The position numbers were made by a program, and so were the translations under genes. The notes under the pieces were generated by a model. That model was not told the origin of the DNA. It saw nothing but the letters and a program-made list of their open reading frames with translations, and ran no database searches. A DNA stretch of 64,000 nucleotides, from NCBI RefSeq assembly GCF_016862375.1, contig NZ_BOMV01000042.1:1-64000 (forward strand). The letters are read 5' to 3'. Source of the DNA: Paractinoplanes rishiriensis (GTDB taxonomy: Bacteria > Actinomycetota > Actinomycetes > Mycobacteriales > Micromonosporaceae). This document shows, in pieces, positions 1 to 11,219 of the stretch (positions are counted from its first letter, which is position 1; each line of letters starts with the position of its first letter).

Positions 1-1061
1 GGGCCGTAACCCCCCGGCATCGGATCGGGACCGTACCCACTCGGCGCGGAGGCCGGACCATAGCCACCCGGCGCAGGCGGACCGTAGCCACCTGGCGCGG
101 AGGCCGGACCGTAGCTACCGGGCGCGGCCGGACCGTGCCCCGGCGCGGAGGCAGGGCCATAGCCACCCGGCGCAGGCGGACCGTAAGCACCCGGCGCCGC
201 TGCCCCAGGGCCGTAGCCCGCCGCAGGCGGCGGACCATAGAAACCCGCCGGCGGGGAGGAGGCAGGACCGTACCCGCCCGGCGCAGGCGGCGCGGAAGCC
301 GGCATGTAGCCCGGCGCAGGCGGCGCCGAAGCCGGCAGGTAGCCCGGCGCAGGCGGCGCCGAGGCGGGCGCGTAGCCCGGCGCCCCCGGATATCCCGCGC
401 TCGCCGGGTAGCCGCTCGGGTACGGCAGCCCGTACTGCGGCGCCCCCGCCATCGCCGGGACCGCCTCGGCCGTACCCCCACGGCGGAAGAAAGCCCTCGG
501 CGCCGCCAGCACCAGGACGCCCACCAGGGCGTACGCCAGCACCTGAAGGATCGCCAGGGTGATGTTGACGCCGATCCAACCGCTCGGATAGGCCGTGGTC
601 AGCAGCTGGCCGAGGGAGCCGGGCAGGGCGTTGCCGGAGCGTTCGACCGCGACCGTGGCGATCGTGCCGATGCCGGCCAGGGCGCCGGCCGCGCAGACCA
701 CCAGCGTGGCGATGCGGGCGGCGTTGCTGCCTCGGCGCAGCGCTATGCCCAGCACGACGTAGAGCGCGAAGAGGATCACCGCGACCGCCAGGGCCACCGC
801 GGCGCCCAGCCAGACCACCGCGATGAAGGACTCCGGGTCGTTGTTGACGTCGGAGAAGCGCCGGAACGCGGTGCCCGAGGTCGACCGGAAGCGGTCCACC
901 GTGCCGGGCACGACGGCCAGCGTCGCGATCGCGTAGATCAGACCGACCGCGGCCATCGCCCAGAGCAGGACGGCCGCGAACGACACGACCGGCGGCCGGC
1001 CGGCGGGTGCCGGGGTGGCGACGGGCGCGGGCGCGAGCGGGGGCAGGGCTGGGTACGACAT
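1..1061 (-). CDS. Membrane protein with Pro/Gly/Tyr-rich tail (partial, 3' end missing)
   Basis: The reading frame is open from an ATG at 1061 to the left edge, so at least 353 codons are present and the C-terminus is missing. A GGGGAG ribosome site lies 6 to 7 bases before the ATG. The first ~190 residues contain about four hydrophobic segments. The rest is a low-complexity tail built from variants of PGGYGPASAP and PGYxPASAPPA. It resembles the next gene (1188-2057) in layout: four membrane spans followed by a Pro/Gly/Tyr tail, so the two are probably paralogues. No catalytic motif is visible and the function is unknown. Such tails are common in actinomycete membrane proteins. Confidence 0.75.
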   Translation of the reverse strand, partial: MSYPALPPLAPAPVATPAPAGRPPVVSFAAVLLWAMAAVGLIYAIATLAVVPGTVDRFRSTSGTAFRRFSDVNNDPESFIAVVWLGAAVALAVAVILFALYVVLGIALRRGSNAARIATLVVCAAGALAGIGTIATVAVERSGNALPGSLGQLLTTAYPSGWIGVNITLAILQVLAYALVGVLVLAAPRAFFRRGGTAEAVPAMAGAPQYGLPYPSGYPASAGYPGAPGYAPASAPPAPGYLPASAPPAPGYMPASAPPAPGGYGPASSPPAGFYGPPPAAGYGPGAAAPGAYGPPAPGGYGPASAPGHGPAAPGSYGPASAPGGYGPPAPGGYGPASAPSGYGPDPMPGGYG

Positions 1062-1187
1062 CGATGACTCCCCACGGTGATCCGTTGCGCCGAACCTACC
1101 CGGGCGCGCTCAAGAACGCGGAGGAACCCGTCGGGAATGGGGTTGCCGGGCCGGAACCCGGCAACCCCGGACGTTCAGGCCAGGCGA

Positions 1188-2057
1188 TCAGGAAGGATCG
1201 GACGGCGGCTTGGGCGGCTGGTCGCCCGGCGGCGGCGGCGCGAACGGGTCACTGGCCGGCGGCGGGGGCGGCGGCGGGGCCGCGGGTGACGACTGACCGG
1301 GGTAGGTCGGGTACGGCGACAGGCCGGGTGCCGGCTGGCCGGGCTGGCCCTGCTGCCCGAACGGGCTCGGCTGCTGCCCGGGGTACGGCGGGTATCCCGG
1401 CTGACCGGGCTGACCCGGCTGCGGATAGCCCGGACCCTGCGGGTACGGGTACGGCGCCGCCGCGTCGAACGCCTGCGCGGGGGCCTTGCGGAAGAAGTCG
1501 TTGGCCGCCGGCAGCGCCAGCAGGATGATCACAGCGAGGATGGCCAGCAGGACCAGCACCGACGTGACCGTGGTGACCGGGGTGTACCAGGACGGCATCG
1601 CGGCGTCGAGGCGCTCCTGCACCTCGGCCGAGGTCGGACCGCCCTCGGTGCTGCCGGAGTTCATCGTGCTGGAGAGTGCGTTGCCGCCCAGTCCGGCGCC
1701 CACGCAGCACAGCGAGATGCCGCCGACCACCCAGGTCACGATGCGAGCGGGGTTCTTGCCGCGCCCGTCGAAGATGCCCAGCACCGCGAAGCCGGCCGCG
1801 AGCAGCAGGTTGATGATGGCGCCCCCGACGAAGCCGATCACCGCGATGCTGCTGGCGCTCTCGCCGAGCGAGGTGTCCGCGTAGGCCTCCTCTAGCGCCT
1901 CGGTCACCGCACCGATCGTGGCGAAGCCCAGGAGCGCGTTGATCACCTGAAGCGCGGCGACCACGTACAGCAGGTTTACCGCCACCGTCACGACACTCGG
2001 CCGCGACCGCGGACCTGGTGCCGGGTAGCCGGAGGACGGATAACTCGGAGCGGTCAC
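1188..2057 (-). CDS. Four-span membrane protein with Pro-rich C-terminal tail
   Basis: This 289-residue protein starts at a GTG (2057) preceded by GGGGGA. After a short Pro/Ser-rich start it has about four hydrophobic segments (roughly residues 22-50, 70-95, 105-125 and 160-185). A tail rich in PGQPGYP-type motifs and runs of proline follows, ending near residue 289. It lies 126 bases downstream of, and in the same direction as, the similar gene at 1-1061. I see no enzymatic motif. The role is unknown, and a disordered cytoplasmic tail on an integral membrane protein is the only supported description. Confidence 0.8.
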   Translation of the reverse strand: MTAPSYPSSGYPAPGPRSRPSVVTVAVNLLYVVAALQVINALLGFATIGAVTEALEEAYADTSLGESASSIAVIGFVGGAIINLLLAAGFAVLGIFDGRGKNPARIVTWVVGGISLCCVGAGLGGNALSSTMNSGSTEGGPTSAEVQERLDAAMPSWYTPVTTVTSVLVLLAILAVIILLALPAANDFFRKAPAQAFDAAAPYPYPQGPGYPQPGQPGQPGYPPYPGQQPSPFGQQGQPGQPAPGLSPYPTYPGQSSPAAPPPPPPPASDPFAPPPPGDQPPKPPSDPS

Positions 2058-2398
2058 AATTCCCCCAATCTAGATCCACTCACGGTATCGGTCGGGCGCC
2101 ACATTCGCGACCGTGCTGCACCCGCCGTCCCGCTGTGGCAACATCGGGCGACGATGGACGATATATCCGGAAAAAGGTCGCTCGTTCAGGGGGCGACACG
2201 GCTCGATTCCGACCCCTACACTTCCATCCGTGGCGCCGATCAGGCAGCAGAGACCGCCAGCGGCTCCATCCGCCCGCGCGAGTCGCCCGCCCCGCACCAA
2301 TGTCGCCGGGGCCGAGGCAGACCGCCGCATCCGGGCACCCATCCCATTAGGCCGGCCGCGTGACCACACCGCGGCTGCCCCAGACCTTGTAAGGACCG
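2058..2398. other. Intergenic region between divergent genes
   Basis: These 341 bases separate the start of the leftward membrane protein from the rightward small gene. Several overlapping frames are open, but none has a good ribosome site or a recognisable product. The region should hold the promoters of both flanking genes. I could not assign convincing -35/-10 boxes and see no repeat or RNA gene. Confidence 0.5.
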
Positions 2399-2407
2399 GT
2401 GAGTCCC

Positions 2408-2584
2408 ATGCCGCACGCCGACACCCTGACCGTCGTCCACCACGACGACACCCGCACCAGATTCAAAGACGTCCGATATGAGCTGCACCGCGACGGCATC
2501 CGGATTTGGTCGGCCGAGGGCGAGCACCTCGTCACCGACATCCTGATGACTCAGGCCTACCGGCAGCGAGCAACCGCCGGCTAG
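2408..2584 (+). CDS. Small hypothetical protein
   Basis: A 58-residue protein starts at ATG 2408. A GTG at 2399 in the same frame would add three residues. AAGGA at 2391-2395 is 12 bases before the ATG but too close to the GTG, so the ATG is preferred. The protein is polar (HADTLTVVHHDDTRTRFKDV...) and ends in a short helix-like stretch. It is followed directly by a strong terminator hairpin, which supports it as a real transcribed unit. The function is unknown. Confidence 0.55.
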   Translation: MPHADTLTVVHHDDTRTRFKDVRYELHRDGIRIWSAEGEHLVTDILMTQAYRQRATAG

Positions 2585-2591
2585 ACAGCGA

Positions 2592-2618
2592 ACGGCCCCG
2601 GGAGAGATCCGGGGCCGT
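2592..2618. terminator. Bidirectional terminator hairpin
   Basis: The arms 2592-2601 and 2609-2618 form a perfect 10-bp GC-rich stem (ACGGCCCCGG with its complement) around a 7-base loop, followed on the + strand by TTTCC. It lies between the convergent ends of the small gene at 2408 and clpB. Confidence 0.8.
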
Positions 2619-2632
2619 TTCCGTTGCCGGCG

Positions 2633-5218
<2,586 letters not shown>

Positions 5219-5246
5219 GTGCTCCCCTGATCGGAATCACCGCAGA

Positions 5247-5267
5247 CTTGAGCGTGGCGCACTCAAC
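5247..5267. promoter_or_regulatory. HAIR operator (HspR site) of clpB
   Basis: CTTGAGC-N7-ACTCAAC matches the HAIR consensus CTTGAGT-N7-ACTCAAG in 12 of 14 positions with the exact 7-base spacer. It lies 29 bases upstream of the clpB start. The HspR gene is present in the same window. Confidence 0.85.
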
Positions 5268-5370
5268 TCTACGAGCCCAGTGCCACGTCGACAACGCGGA
5301 TCCGCGAACTACGTGACGGTGGCCACCGGAGCCCCGTGGTCGAGCCCGGCTCGCCGTAACGTGACTGAAC

Positions 5371-6594
5371 GTGGCCGTTCCCTCCGCGCATCGACGGCTG
5401 CTCGCTCTCGCCCTCATCTTCGTCGTGGTGGGCCTGGCCACGTCGTTCGTCGGCCCGTATTTCGCGCTCTTCCTCACCGACTCGGTCGGCGCCGGCCCGC
5501 TGCAGACGACCGCCTTCCTGATCGTCGCGCCGATCTGCGGCGTGGTGATCGCCTCGCTGGTGGGCCGGCTCTCCGATCGCCGCCCGATCCGCCGGCAGTT
5601 GCTGATCCTGGCCGCGCTGGCCGGCGTGGTCGGCAGCGCGCTCACCGCCGTGGTCCGGGACTACTGGGTGCTGCTTGCGCTCACCGCGACGGTGACGGCG
5701 TTTGCCGGGTCACTCTTTCCACAGACCTTCGCGTACGCCCGGCAGGTACTGCAGCGGACCGATCCGGGCCGGGCGGCGTTCGGCATCAGCACGCTGCGCA
5801 CCATCTTCTCGGTCGCCTGGGTGGGCGGTCCGCCGCTGGCCGCCCTGGTGCTGGCGGCCGGCGGCTTCGGCTATACCTATGCCCTCGCCGCGGCGATGTA
5901 CGCGATCGCGGCCGTGGTCGTCCTGGTCGGCCTGCCCCGGCTGCCGGTGCCCGCGGCGGGTTCGGTCGAGGTCGAGGCGGCCGAGCCGGCCGCCGCCCGC
6001 ACCACGCTCTGGCTGGTCATCGCCGGCATCACCGCGGTGCAGACCGCCGCCACCCTCAACGTCCAGGCCATGCCGCTGTACGTGAGCGCCGACCTGGACG
6101 GCACGATCCGGTCCGCCGGCCTGGTGCTGGGCCTGTGCGCGGCGCTGGAGATCCCGCTGATGCTCGGCTTCGGCGCGCTCGGGGCCCGGGTGCCGCTGCG
6201 CCGGCTCATCCTGGCCGGGGCGGTGTGCGCGGTCGCCTACCAGGGGGTGGCCTGGGCCGCGACCGCGGTCTGGATGCTGGCCGTGGCCCAGGTGCTGCAG
6301 GCCGCGGTGATCGCGACCGTGGGCGCGCTGAGCATCACGTACGTGCAGGACCTGCTCCCGGGCTCTCCGGGCCGGGCCACCACGCTGGTCAGCAACACGT
6401 TCCCGGTGTCGCAGATCCTGTCCGCGCCGATGTTCGGACTGGCCCAGCACTTCGGCTTCCGCTTCGCGTACGGCATCGGTCTTGTTCTTTGCCTGCTCGG
6501 ACTGGCCCTGCTCGTCGCCGGCGTCCGCGACCGGACTACCGCGGCACCGGAGTTCCGGGTTGCCGGGAGGGCAGCCAGCGCGGCCGGTTCGTGA
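5371..6594 (+). CDS. MFS transporter
   Basis: A 407-residue protein with about 12 hydrophobic segments, the length and pattern of a major facilitator. The loop between spans 2 and 3 carries GRLSDRRPIRRQ, a good version of the MFS motif A (GxLaDrxGrk). The overall pattern recalls the sugar-efflux (SetA-like) branch, but the substrate cannot be read from sequence. The chosen GTG at 5371 has no strong ribosome site, so a leaderless transcript is possible. Its last 59 bases overlap the convergent asparagine-synthase-like gene. Confidence 0.85.
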   Translation: MAVPSAHRRLLALALIFVVVGLATSFVGPYFALFLTDSVGAGPLQTTAFLIVAPICGVVIASLVGRLSDRRPIRRQLLILAALAGVVGSALTAVVRDYWVLLALTATVTAFAGSLFPQTFAYARQVLQRTDPGRAAFGISTLRTIFSVAWVGGPPLAALVLAAGGFGYTYALAAAMYAIAAVVVLVGLPRLPVPAAGSVEVEAAEPAAARTTLWLVIAGITAVQTAATLNVQAMPLYVSADLDGTIRSAGLVLGLCAALEIPLMLGFGALGARVPLRRLILAGAVCAVAYQGVAWAATAVWMLAVAQVLQAAVIATVGALSITYVQDLLPGSPGRATTLVSNTFPVSQILSAPMFGLAQHFGFRFAYGIGLVLCLLGLALLVAGVRDRTTAAPEFRVAGRAASAAGS

Positions 6595-8359
6595 TCCCGT
6601 CCGGGTCGGTGTACCAGAGCAGAGCGGTACGCAGCCCGCTGAGCGCCCGGAAGCGACCTCGATTCGTCACCTCGGCGCGCAGGAAGCGGTCGAACACCGG
6701 CCGGTTCACGATCGTGTCCAGCCGGTCCGGGCCGATCTCGGCGGCCAGCCGGCGCACCTCGGCGCGCATCGGCCCGATGCCGGCCGCCTGGGCCGGGACG
6801 ATCCGCAGGCGCTCGGCCAGGTCCCGGTCGGCCGCGGTGGGCTCCGGGAAGGTCTCCCGGTCGCGTGGCTGCGGCGGCACCGGGAAGGTCGGCACCACCC
6901 GGGCCGGCGGCCGGTCCGCGGTGAACGGGCGCCGCCGGGGCTCGCCGCGCAGCCGCCGGTAGGTGTCGGTGTACCGGTCCTCGCCGAAGGGCAGTTCGGC
7001 GAGCGCCGGGCAGAACTGGTTCATCAGGTCGAACCCGACCAGGTTTGCGGACCGCTCGTCGACCGGCAGGCTCAGCGCCAGGGCCGCGGCGTTCAGCGAG
7101 TAGAGCGGGTCGAAGCGGGCCGCCACCGGCGTCCACTGCCGGGAGATCTCGCCGACGAAGTACCGGTTGCGCCCGGTCAGATAGAGGTGGTCCCAGCGCG
7201 CGTCGGCCCGCACCCCGAGCCGCCCGGCCGCCGCCAGCCGCTCGGCCAGCCCGGCGTGCACCCGCTCGACCAGCGCCGGCGCGAGCAGCCCGCGCGGGCC
7301 GAGGGAGAGCACGTCGCCGCCCCACAGCGTGCCGACCACCGCGGGCACGTCGTGCTGGTCCAGGTGCCGCAGCCGATGGCTGTAGAACGAACGCGCAATC
7401 TCGCCGTACCCGCCGGCGCCGATCACCGAGCCGCCCGGCCGGTACCCGCGGTGCGGGCCGACCGTGGCCATCCCGTACGCGGCCCGCATCTGCCACAGCA
7501 CCTGGTCGGTCAGCGTGCGCGGGTGCTCGGCCAGCGGTGCGCCCTGTCCCTCGGTCATGGTCAGCCCGAACTCGGCGGCCAGCGCCGCGGAGACCCGCTT
7601 GTCGGCCGTGTCGCTGCGGCCCGTGCAGGTGAAGTGCACCCGGTCGGCGAAGCCGCCCTCGAGGATCGCCGCCAGCATCAGGCGCGAGTCGAAGCCGGCC
7701 GTGAGATGCAGCACCTTCGGGTCGCGGCCGGCCGTGGCCAGCGCCGCGACGTTGGAACGGATCTCGGCGGCCGCGGCGGCCAGCCGTTCCCGGTACGGGA
7801 CCGAGCCGTCCAGCAGTCGCGCCGCCGCCCGGTAAGTGCACCGCCGCACCCCGGTCGCGCCGATCTCCAGGTATTCGAACGGGGCCAGCACGTCGACGCC
7901 CTGATAGCTGGCCGGATGTGCCCAGCCGCCGTTGGTGGTGGCGACCACCTCGGCCAGGAAGCCGAGCGACTTGGCCGGTTTGCGGCCCAGCCGGGCCAGC
8001 GTGCCGACCAGTTCGGCCAGTCCCGAGGAGACCGCGGTCAGGTCACCGCTCTCGTGCACGTACACCAGGCCGCCGGCCAGTGGGTCGGGCAGCACCAGCA
8101 CAGTCCCGGACTCGTTGTCCCAGAGATACGCGCAGAGCGAACCCCGCACGTTGTCGCCGAACCAGTCCGGCGTCACGGCGGCGCCGGCGCGGTCGACAAC
8201 CGCCTGGTAACCGGCCACATCGGAGACGAAGGTGCCGGCCACTGCGCCGCTGCCGTGCACGCCGAGCACGGTGAGCCGCCGGGCCGGATCGATCGGACCG
8301 GTGTGCCGGAGCCGCGGACGCGATCCGGATCTTTGGTATATGACCGGCGTATCCACCAT
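6536..8359 (-). CDS. Asparagine-synthase-like protein
   Basis: About 607 residues from ATG 8359. An upstream start at 8497 would run through the divergent antiporter gene and is not preferred. The C-terminal half resembles the asparagine synthase ATP-pyrophosphatase domain: the PP-loop SGGxDS is represented by LTAGFDSRL near residue 230. The N-terminal half resembles the Ntn amidotransferase layout, but the catalytic Cys2 is absent, so glutamine hydrolysis is unlikely. Members of this group often form amide bonds in peptide or secondary-metabolite maturation. No biosynthetic partner genes are next to it here. The substrate is unknown. Confidence 0.7.
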   Translation of the reverse strand: MVDTPVIYQRSGSRPRLRHTGPIDPARRLTVLGVHGSGAVAGTFVSDVAGYQAVVDRAGAAVTPDWFGDNVRGSLCAYLWDNESGTVLVLPDPLAGGLVYVHESGDLTAVSSGLAELVGTLARLGRKPAKSLGFLAEVVATTNGGWAHPASYQGVDVLAPFEYLEIGATGVRRCTYRAAARLLDGSVPYRERLAAAAAEIRSNVAALATAGRDPKVLHLTAGFDSRLMLAAILEGGFADRVHFTCTGRSDTADKRVSAALAAEFGLTMTEGQGAPLAEHPRTLTDQVLWQMRAAYGMATVGPHRGYRPGGSVIGAGGYGEIARSFYSHRLRHLDQHDVPAVVGTLWGGDVLSLGPRGLLAPALVERVHAGLAERLAAAGRLGVRADARWDHLYLTGRNRYFVGEISRQWTPVAARFDPLYSLNAAALALSLPVDERSANLVGFDLMNQFCPALAELPFGEDRYTDTYRRLRGEPRRRPFTADRPPARVVPTFPVPPQPRDRETFPEPTAADRDLAERLRIVPAQAAGIGPMRAEVRRLAAEIGPDRLDTIVNRPVFDRFLRAEVTNRGRFRALSGLRTALLWYTDPDGITNRPRWLPSRQPGTPVPR

Positions 8360-8380
8360 TTCGGAATGATATGACAGCCG

Positions 8381-8899
8381 ATGTCCAGTACGGTTGGCGG
8401 CGTGCGTGTACGGGTGGAACAGACTCCGCTGCCGGGAATTGGCGTCCGGCATGACCTGATCACCTCGTCCGGCCGGACCCTCGGTGTGGTCTCTCACCGC
8501 AACGGTCGCCGTGACCTGGTGTTGTACGACGTGGACGACCCCGACTCATGTCTGGCGTCGATCCCGCTGACCGACGACGAGGCCGAGGCCCTCGCCGACG
8601 TGCTCGGCGCCTCGCTGATGCTGGGCCAACTCGCCGGCCTGCGACAGCAGGCGGCCGGACTGCTCACCGAGCAGATCGCGCTGCCGGCCGGCTCGCCGTT
8701 CGTGGGCCGGCGCCTGGGCGACACCCGCGCCCGCACCCGCACCAGCGCGTCCATCGTGGCCGTCCTGCGCGACCGCGAGGTCATCGCCTCTCCCGGCCCG
8801 TCCTTCGCCTTCGAGGCGAACGACGTGGTCGTCGCCGTCGGCACCCGCGATGGCCTGGACGGCGTGACCGCCATCCTGGCCGGCGACATCGACGACTGA
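8381..8899 (+). CDS. Cation:proton antiporter regulatory subunit (KhtT/TrkA-C type)
   Basis: A 172-residue soluble protein. The N-terminal part begins with a LPGIG motif typical of KhtT-type subunits. The last ~85 residues form an RCK-C (TrkA-C) domain, which binds nucleotides and gates ion transport. It stands 39 bases before the antiporter gene (8939), and this two-gene order is the usual KhtTU arrangement for potassium or cation efflux. The ATG at 8381 is used. A GTG at 8402, which would start at RVRVEQTPLPG, is an equally plausible start. It is divergent from the gene at 8359 across only 21 bases. Confidence 0.82.
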   Translation: MSSTVGGVRVRVEQTPLPGIGVRHDLITSSGRTLGVVSHRNGRRDLVLYDVDDPDSCLASIPLTDDEAEALADVLGASLMLGQLAGLRQQAAGLLTEQIALPAGSPFVGRRLGDTRARTRTSASIVAVLRDREVIASPGPSFAFEANDVVVAVGTRDGLDGVTAILAGDIDD

Positions 8900-8938
8900 G
8901 TTGGCCCGCGGCTATAAACCCCAGAAAAGGGCGAAAAG

Positions 8939-10135
8939 GTGCACAGTACGACGATCCTCCTGATCGAGGTCGGCGCGCTGCTGTTCGCGCTCGGCATGCT
9001 GGGCCGCCTCGGCCGGCGAGTCGGCCTCTCCCCGATTCCGCTCTACCTCCTCGCCGGGCTCGCCTTCGGCCATGGCGGGTTGATCCCGCTCTCGGCCAGC
9101 CAGGAGTTCATCGAGGTCGGCGCCGAGATCGGCGTCATCCTGCTGCTGGTCATGCTCGGCCTCGAATACTCGGCCTCGGAACTGGTCTCCAACCTGCGGG
9201 CGGCCGCGCCCGCCGGCCTGCTCGACGCGGTGTTCAACGCGCTGCCCGGCGCCGCATTCGCCTTCCTGCTCGGCTGGGGCTGGGAGGCCGCGCTGGTGCT
9301 GGCCGGCATCACCTGGGTCTCGTCGTCCGGCGTGATCGCCAAGGTGCTCGGCGACCTGGGCCGGCTCGGTAACCGCGAGACCCCGGTGATCCTCTCGGTG
9401 CTGGTCATCGAGGACCTCGCGATGGCCTTCTATCTGCCGCTGGTCACCGCGGTGCTGGCCGGGATGGGTCTGGCCGGCGGCGGCAAGGCGCTGGCGGTCG
9501 CGGTGATCACCGTGATCGCGGTGCTCGTGGTGGCGATCCGGTACGGCAGCACGATCAGCCGGTTCATCTCGGTCAAGGACGCCGAGGCGCTGCTGCTCAG
9601 CGTATTCGGCCTGACCCTGTTCGTGGCCGGGGTCGCGGCCGAGCTCAAGGTGTCCGCCGCGGTCGGCGCGTTCCTGGTCGGCATCGCGCTGTCCGGGCCG
9701 GTCGCGCACCACGCCACCGAGATGCTGTCGCCGCTGCGCGACCTGTTCGCCGCGGTGTTCTTCGTGTTCTTCGGCCTGTCCACCAACCCGGCCGACATGC
9801 CGCCGGTGCTGCTGCCGGCGCTCGGCCTCGCGGTGCTGACCATGTCGACCAAGGTCCTCACCGGCTATCTGGCCGCCCGCCGGGCCGGCATCGCGCTGCC
9901 CGGCCGGCTGCGGACCGGCCTGGCGCTGATGCCGCGCGGGGAGTTCTCGGTCGTCATCGCGGGCCTCGCGGTCGCCTCCGGGATCGAGCCGCGCTTGGCC
10001 CCGCTGGCCACCGCGTATGTGTTGATCACTGTGGTGTCCGGTCCGATGCTCGCCCGCCTGCCCGATTACCAGTGGTTCCGGCAAATGGTCCGTCGTCGCA
10101 TGACGATCGCGCAGCCGATTCCCGCTCCGGAGTAG
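8939..10135 (+). CDS. CPA2-family cation:proton antiporter (KhtU/KefB-like)
   Basis: A 398-residue membrane protein with about 11-12 hydrophobic segments from the Na+/H+ exchanger (CPA2) family. The unwound helix region GAEIGVILLLVMLGLE and the later VIEDLAMAF segment, with its paired acidic residue, are typical of KefB/KhtU proteins. There is no C-terminal RCK domain, which explains the separate TrkA-C subunit encoded just upstream. The GTG at 8939 lies 8 bases after AAAAGG. The likely task is potassium or sodium efflux in exchange for protons. Ion choice is not determined by sequence. Confidence 0.87.
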   Translation: MHSTTILLIEVGALLFALGMLGRLGRRVGLSPIPLYLLAGLAFGHGGLIPLSASQEFIEVGAEIGVILLLVMLGLEYSASELVSNLRAAAPAGLLDAVFNALPGAAFAFLLGWGWEAALVLAGITWVSSSGVIAKVLGDLGRLGNRETPVILSVLVIEDLAMAFYLPLVTAVLAGMGLAGGGKALAVAVITVIAVLVVAIRYGSTISRFISVKDAEALLLSVFGLTLFVAGVAAELKVSAAVGAFLVGIALSGPVAHHATEMLSPLRDLFAAVFFVFFGLSTNPADMPPVLLPALGLAVLTMSTKVLTGYLAARRAGIALPGRLRTGLALMPRGEFSVVIAGLAVASGIEPRLAPLATAYVLITVVSGPMLARLPDYQWFRQMVRRRMTIAQPIPAPE

Positions 10136-10244
10136 ACCCCTGACCTGTCAATACTGCTTAAAGCTACTGACCAGTATCCGATTGTGATCCGGCAGCACTT
10201 CCGTAGGAACTTTCGGCGCGCTACCGTACCGCCTCGACAACTAT

Positions 10245-10718
10245 GTGTTATTCGGACTTTTGGCGGGCGGCGACGTGACAGTGCGCGAGTCGACTTTCTA
10301 CGGGTTCGCCAACCCGGTGGATCCTCGACCGGAAGAGCTTCAGACCTGGGCCTATCACCCGGAGTCCGTGCCGCTCGACGCCATGCCGCCCGACTGGGAC
10401 CTGCTCATCTCGGGTGACGTCCTGGCGCCGACCCTCTTCGAGCTGGCCATGGACAGGCAGTGTCCGGCGCGCCGTTTCGCCCAGCACTGCATGTATATCT
10501 ACGCCGCCGACGGGGTCCGGCAAAACGCCTCCAACCAGCGCAAACGGCGTCTGAAGAAGTACGTGGAACGCGCCGAGGAGGTCGGCGACGAGCCGATGGC
10601 GATCTGGGCGCACAACTGCCGGGTGCTGATGAGCCGGCCGGAGATCTTCGACTACGCCGACTGGATCGAGGGCGGCCTGGTCCGCCACCCGCGGCGTCTC
10701 GGGATGTTCCGCCGCTGA
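10245..10718 (+). CDS. Conserved hypothetical protein
   Basis: A 157-residue protein, unrecognised, with a mixed polar composition and a basic patch (QRKRRLKKYVERAEE near residue 98). It looks globular and cytoplasmic, with no signal or membrane segment. The start GTG 10245 is uncertain. The frame stays open upstream to a TGA at 10185, and the upstream residues (TFGALPYRLDNY) read like natural protein, but no start codon is available there. A strong hairpin terminator follows at 10723. Confidence 0.6.
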   Translation: MLFGLLAGGDVTVRESTFYGFANPVDPRPEELQTWAYHPESVPLDAMPPDWDLLISGDVLAPTLFELAMDRQCPARRFAQHCMYIYAADGVRQNASNQRKRRLKKYVERAEEVGDEPMAIWAHNCRVLMSRPEIFDYADWIEGGLVRHPRRLGMFRR

Positions 10719-10722
10719 CCTG

Positions 10723-10754
10723 ACGAAAGGCGGCCGCTGCCGGCCGCCTTTCGT
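10723..10754. terminator. Bidirectional terminator hairpin
   Basis: Perfect 14-bp arms (10723-10736 and 10741-10754, ACGAAAGGCGGCCG and its complement) enclose a 4-base loop. The AAA/TTT in the outer stem can serve both directions. It separates the convergent hypothetical gene and hspR. Confidence 0.85.
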
Positions 10755-10762
10755 TCGATTCC

Positions 10763-11200
10763 TTATTTGCCGGGGGCCTGGCGCGGCCGCCACACCACCA
10801 GCGCGGTGGACGGACCCTCCTGGCGCACCACCAGGTCGCGGCGAGCGTACGGGCTCTCCAACTGCGCGATTCGGGCGTACGCCGCCTCCAGCTCGGCCTC
10901 GAGCTCGTGCAGCCGCTGCTGGAGGTCGCCGACCAGCTGCTCGAGCCCGATGATCCGCTTGATGCCGGCCAGGTTGACGCCGTCCTCCTGGCTGAGCCGC
11001 TGCACCTCGCGCAGCAGCGCCACGTCCCGTTCGCTGTACCGTCGGCCGCCGCCACCGGCCCGGCCGGGCTGCACCAGCCCGAGCCGGTCGTACTGCCGCA
11101 ACGTCTGCGGATGCATGCCGGCCAACCGTGCCGCGACCGAGATGATCAGGACCTTCGCATCGGAGGCCTGCTCGATCGTGATGTTGATCTCTTCGTACAT
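10763..11200 (-). CDS. hspR: Heat-shock repressor HspR (MerR family)
   Basis: A 145-residue MerR-type regulator. The winged helix-turn-helix spans about residues 15-85 and contains LIISVAARLAGMHPQTLRQYDRLGL, the hallmark HspR recognition region, followed by a coiled-coil (90-120). HspR binds HAIR sites with DnaK as co-repressor. It is the last gene of the dnaK-grpE-dnaJ-hspR operon, 19 bases after dnaJ, so it represses its own operon as well as clpB. Both target operators are visible in this window. Confidence 0.95.
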   Translation of the reverse strand: MYEEINITIEQASDAKVLIISVAARLAGMHPQTLRQYDRLGLVQPGRAGGGGRRYSERDVALLREVQRLSQEDGVNLAGIKRIIGLEQLVGDLQQRLHELEAELEAAYARIAQLESPYARRDLVVRQEGPSTALVVWRPRQAPGK

Positions 11201-11219
11201 GCGCCACCTCCCGACGGTC

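Noticed and set aside
6482..8374. A 630-codon + strand frame opposite the asparagine-synthase-like gene
   Set aside because: Arg/Pro/Gly-rich shadow frame without motifs. The - strand frame has a PP-loop-like motif and normal composition.
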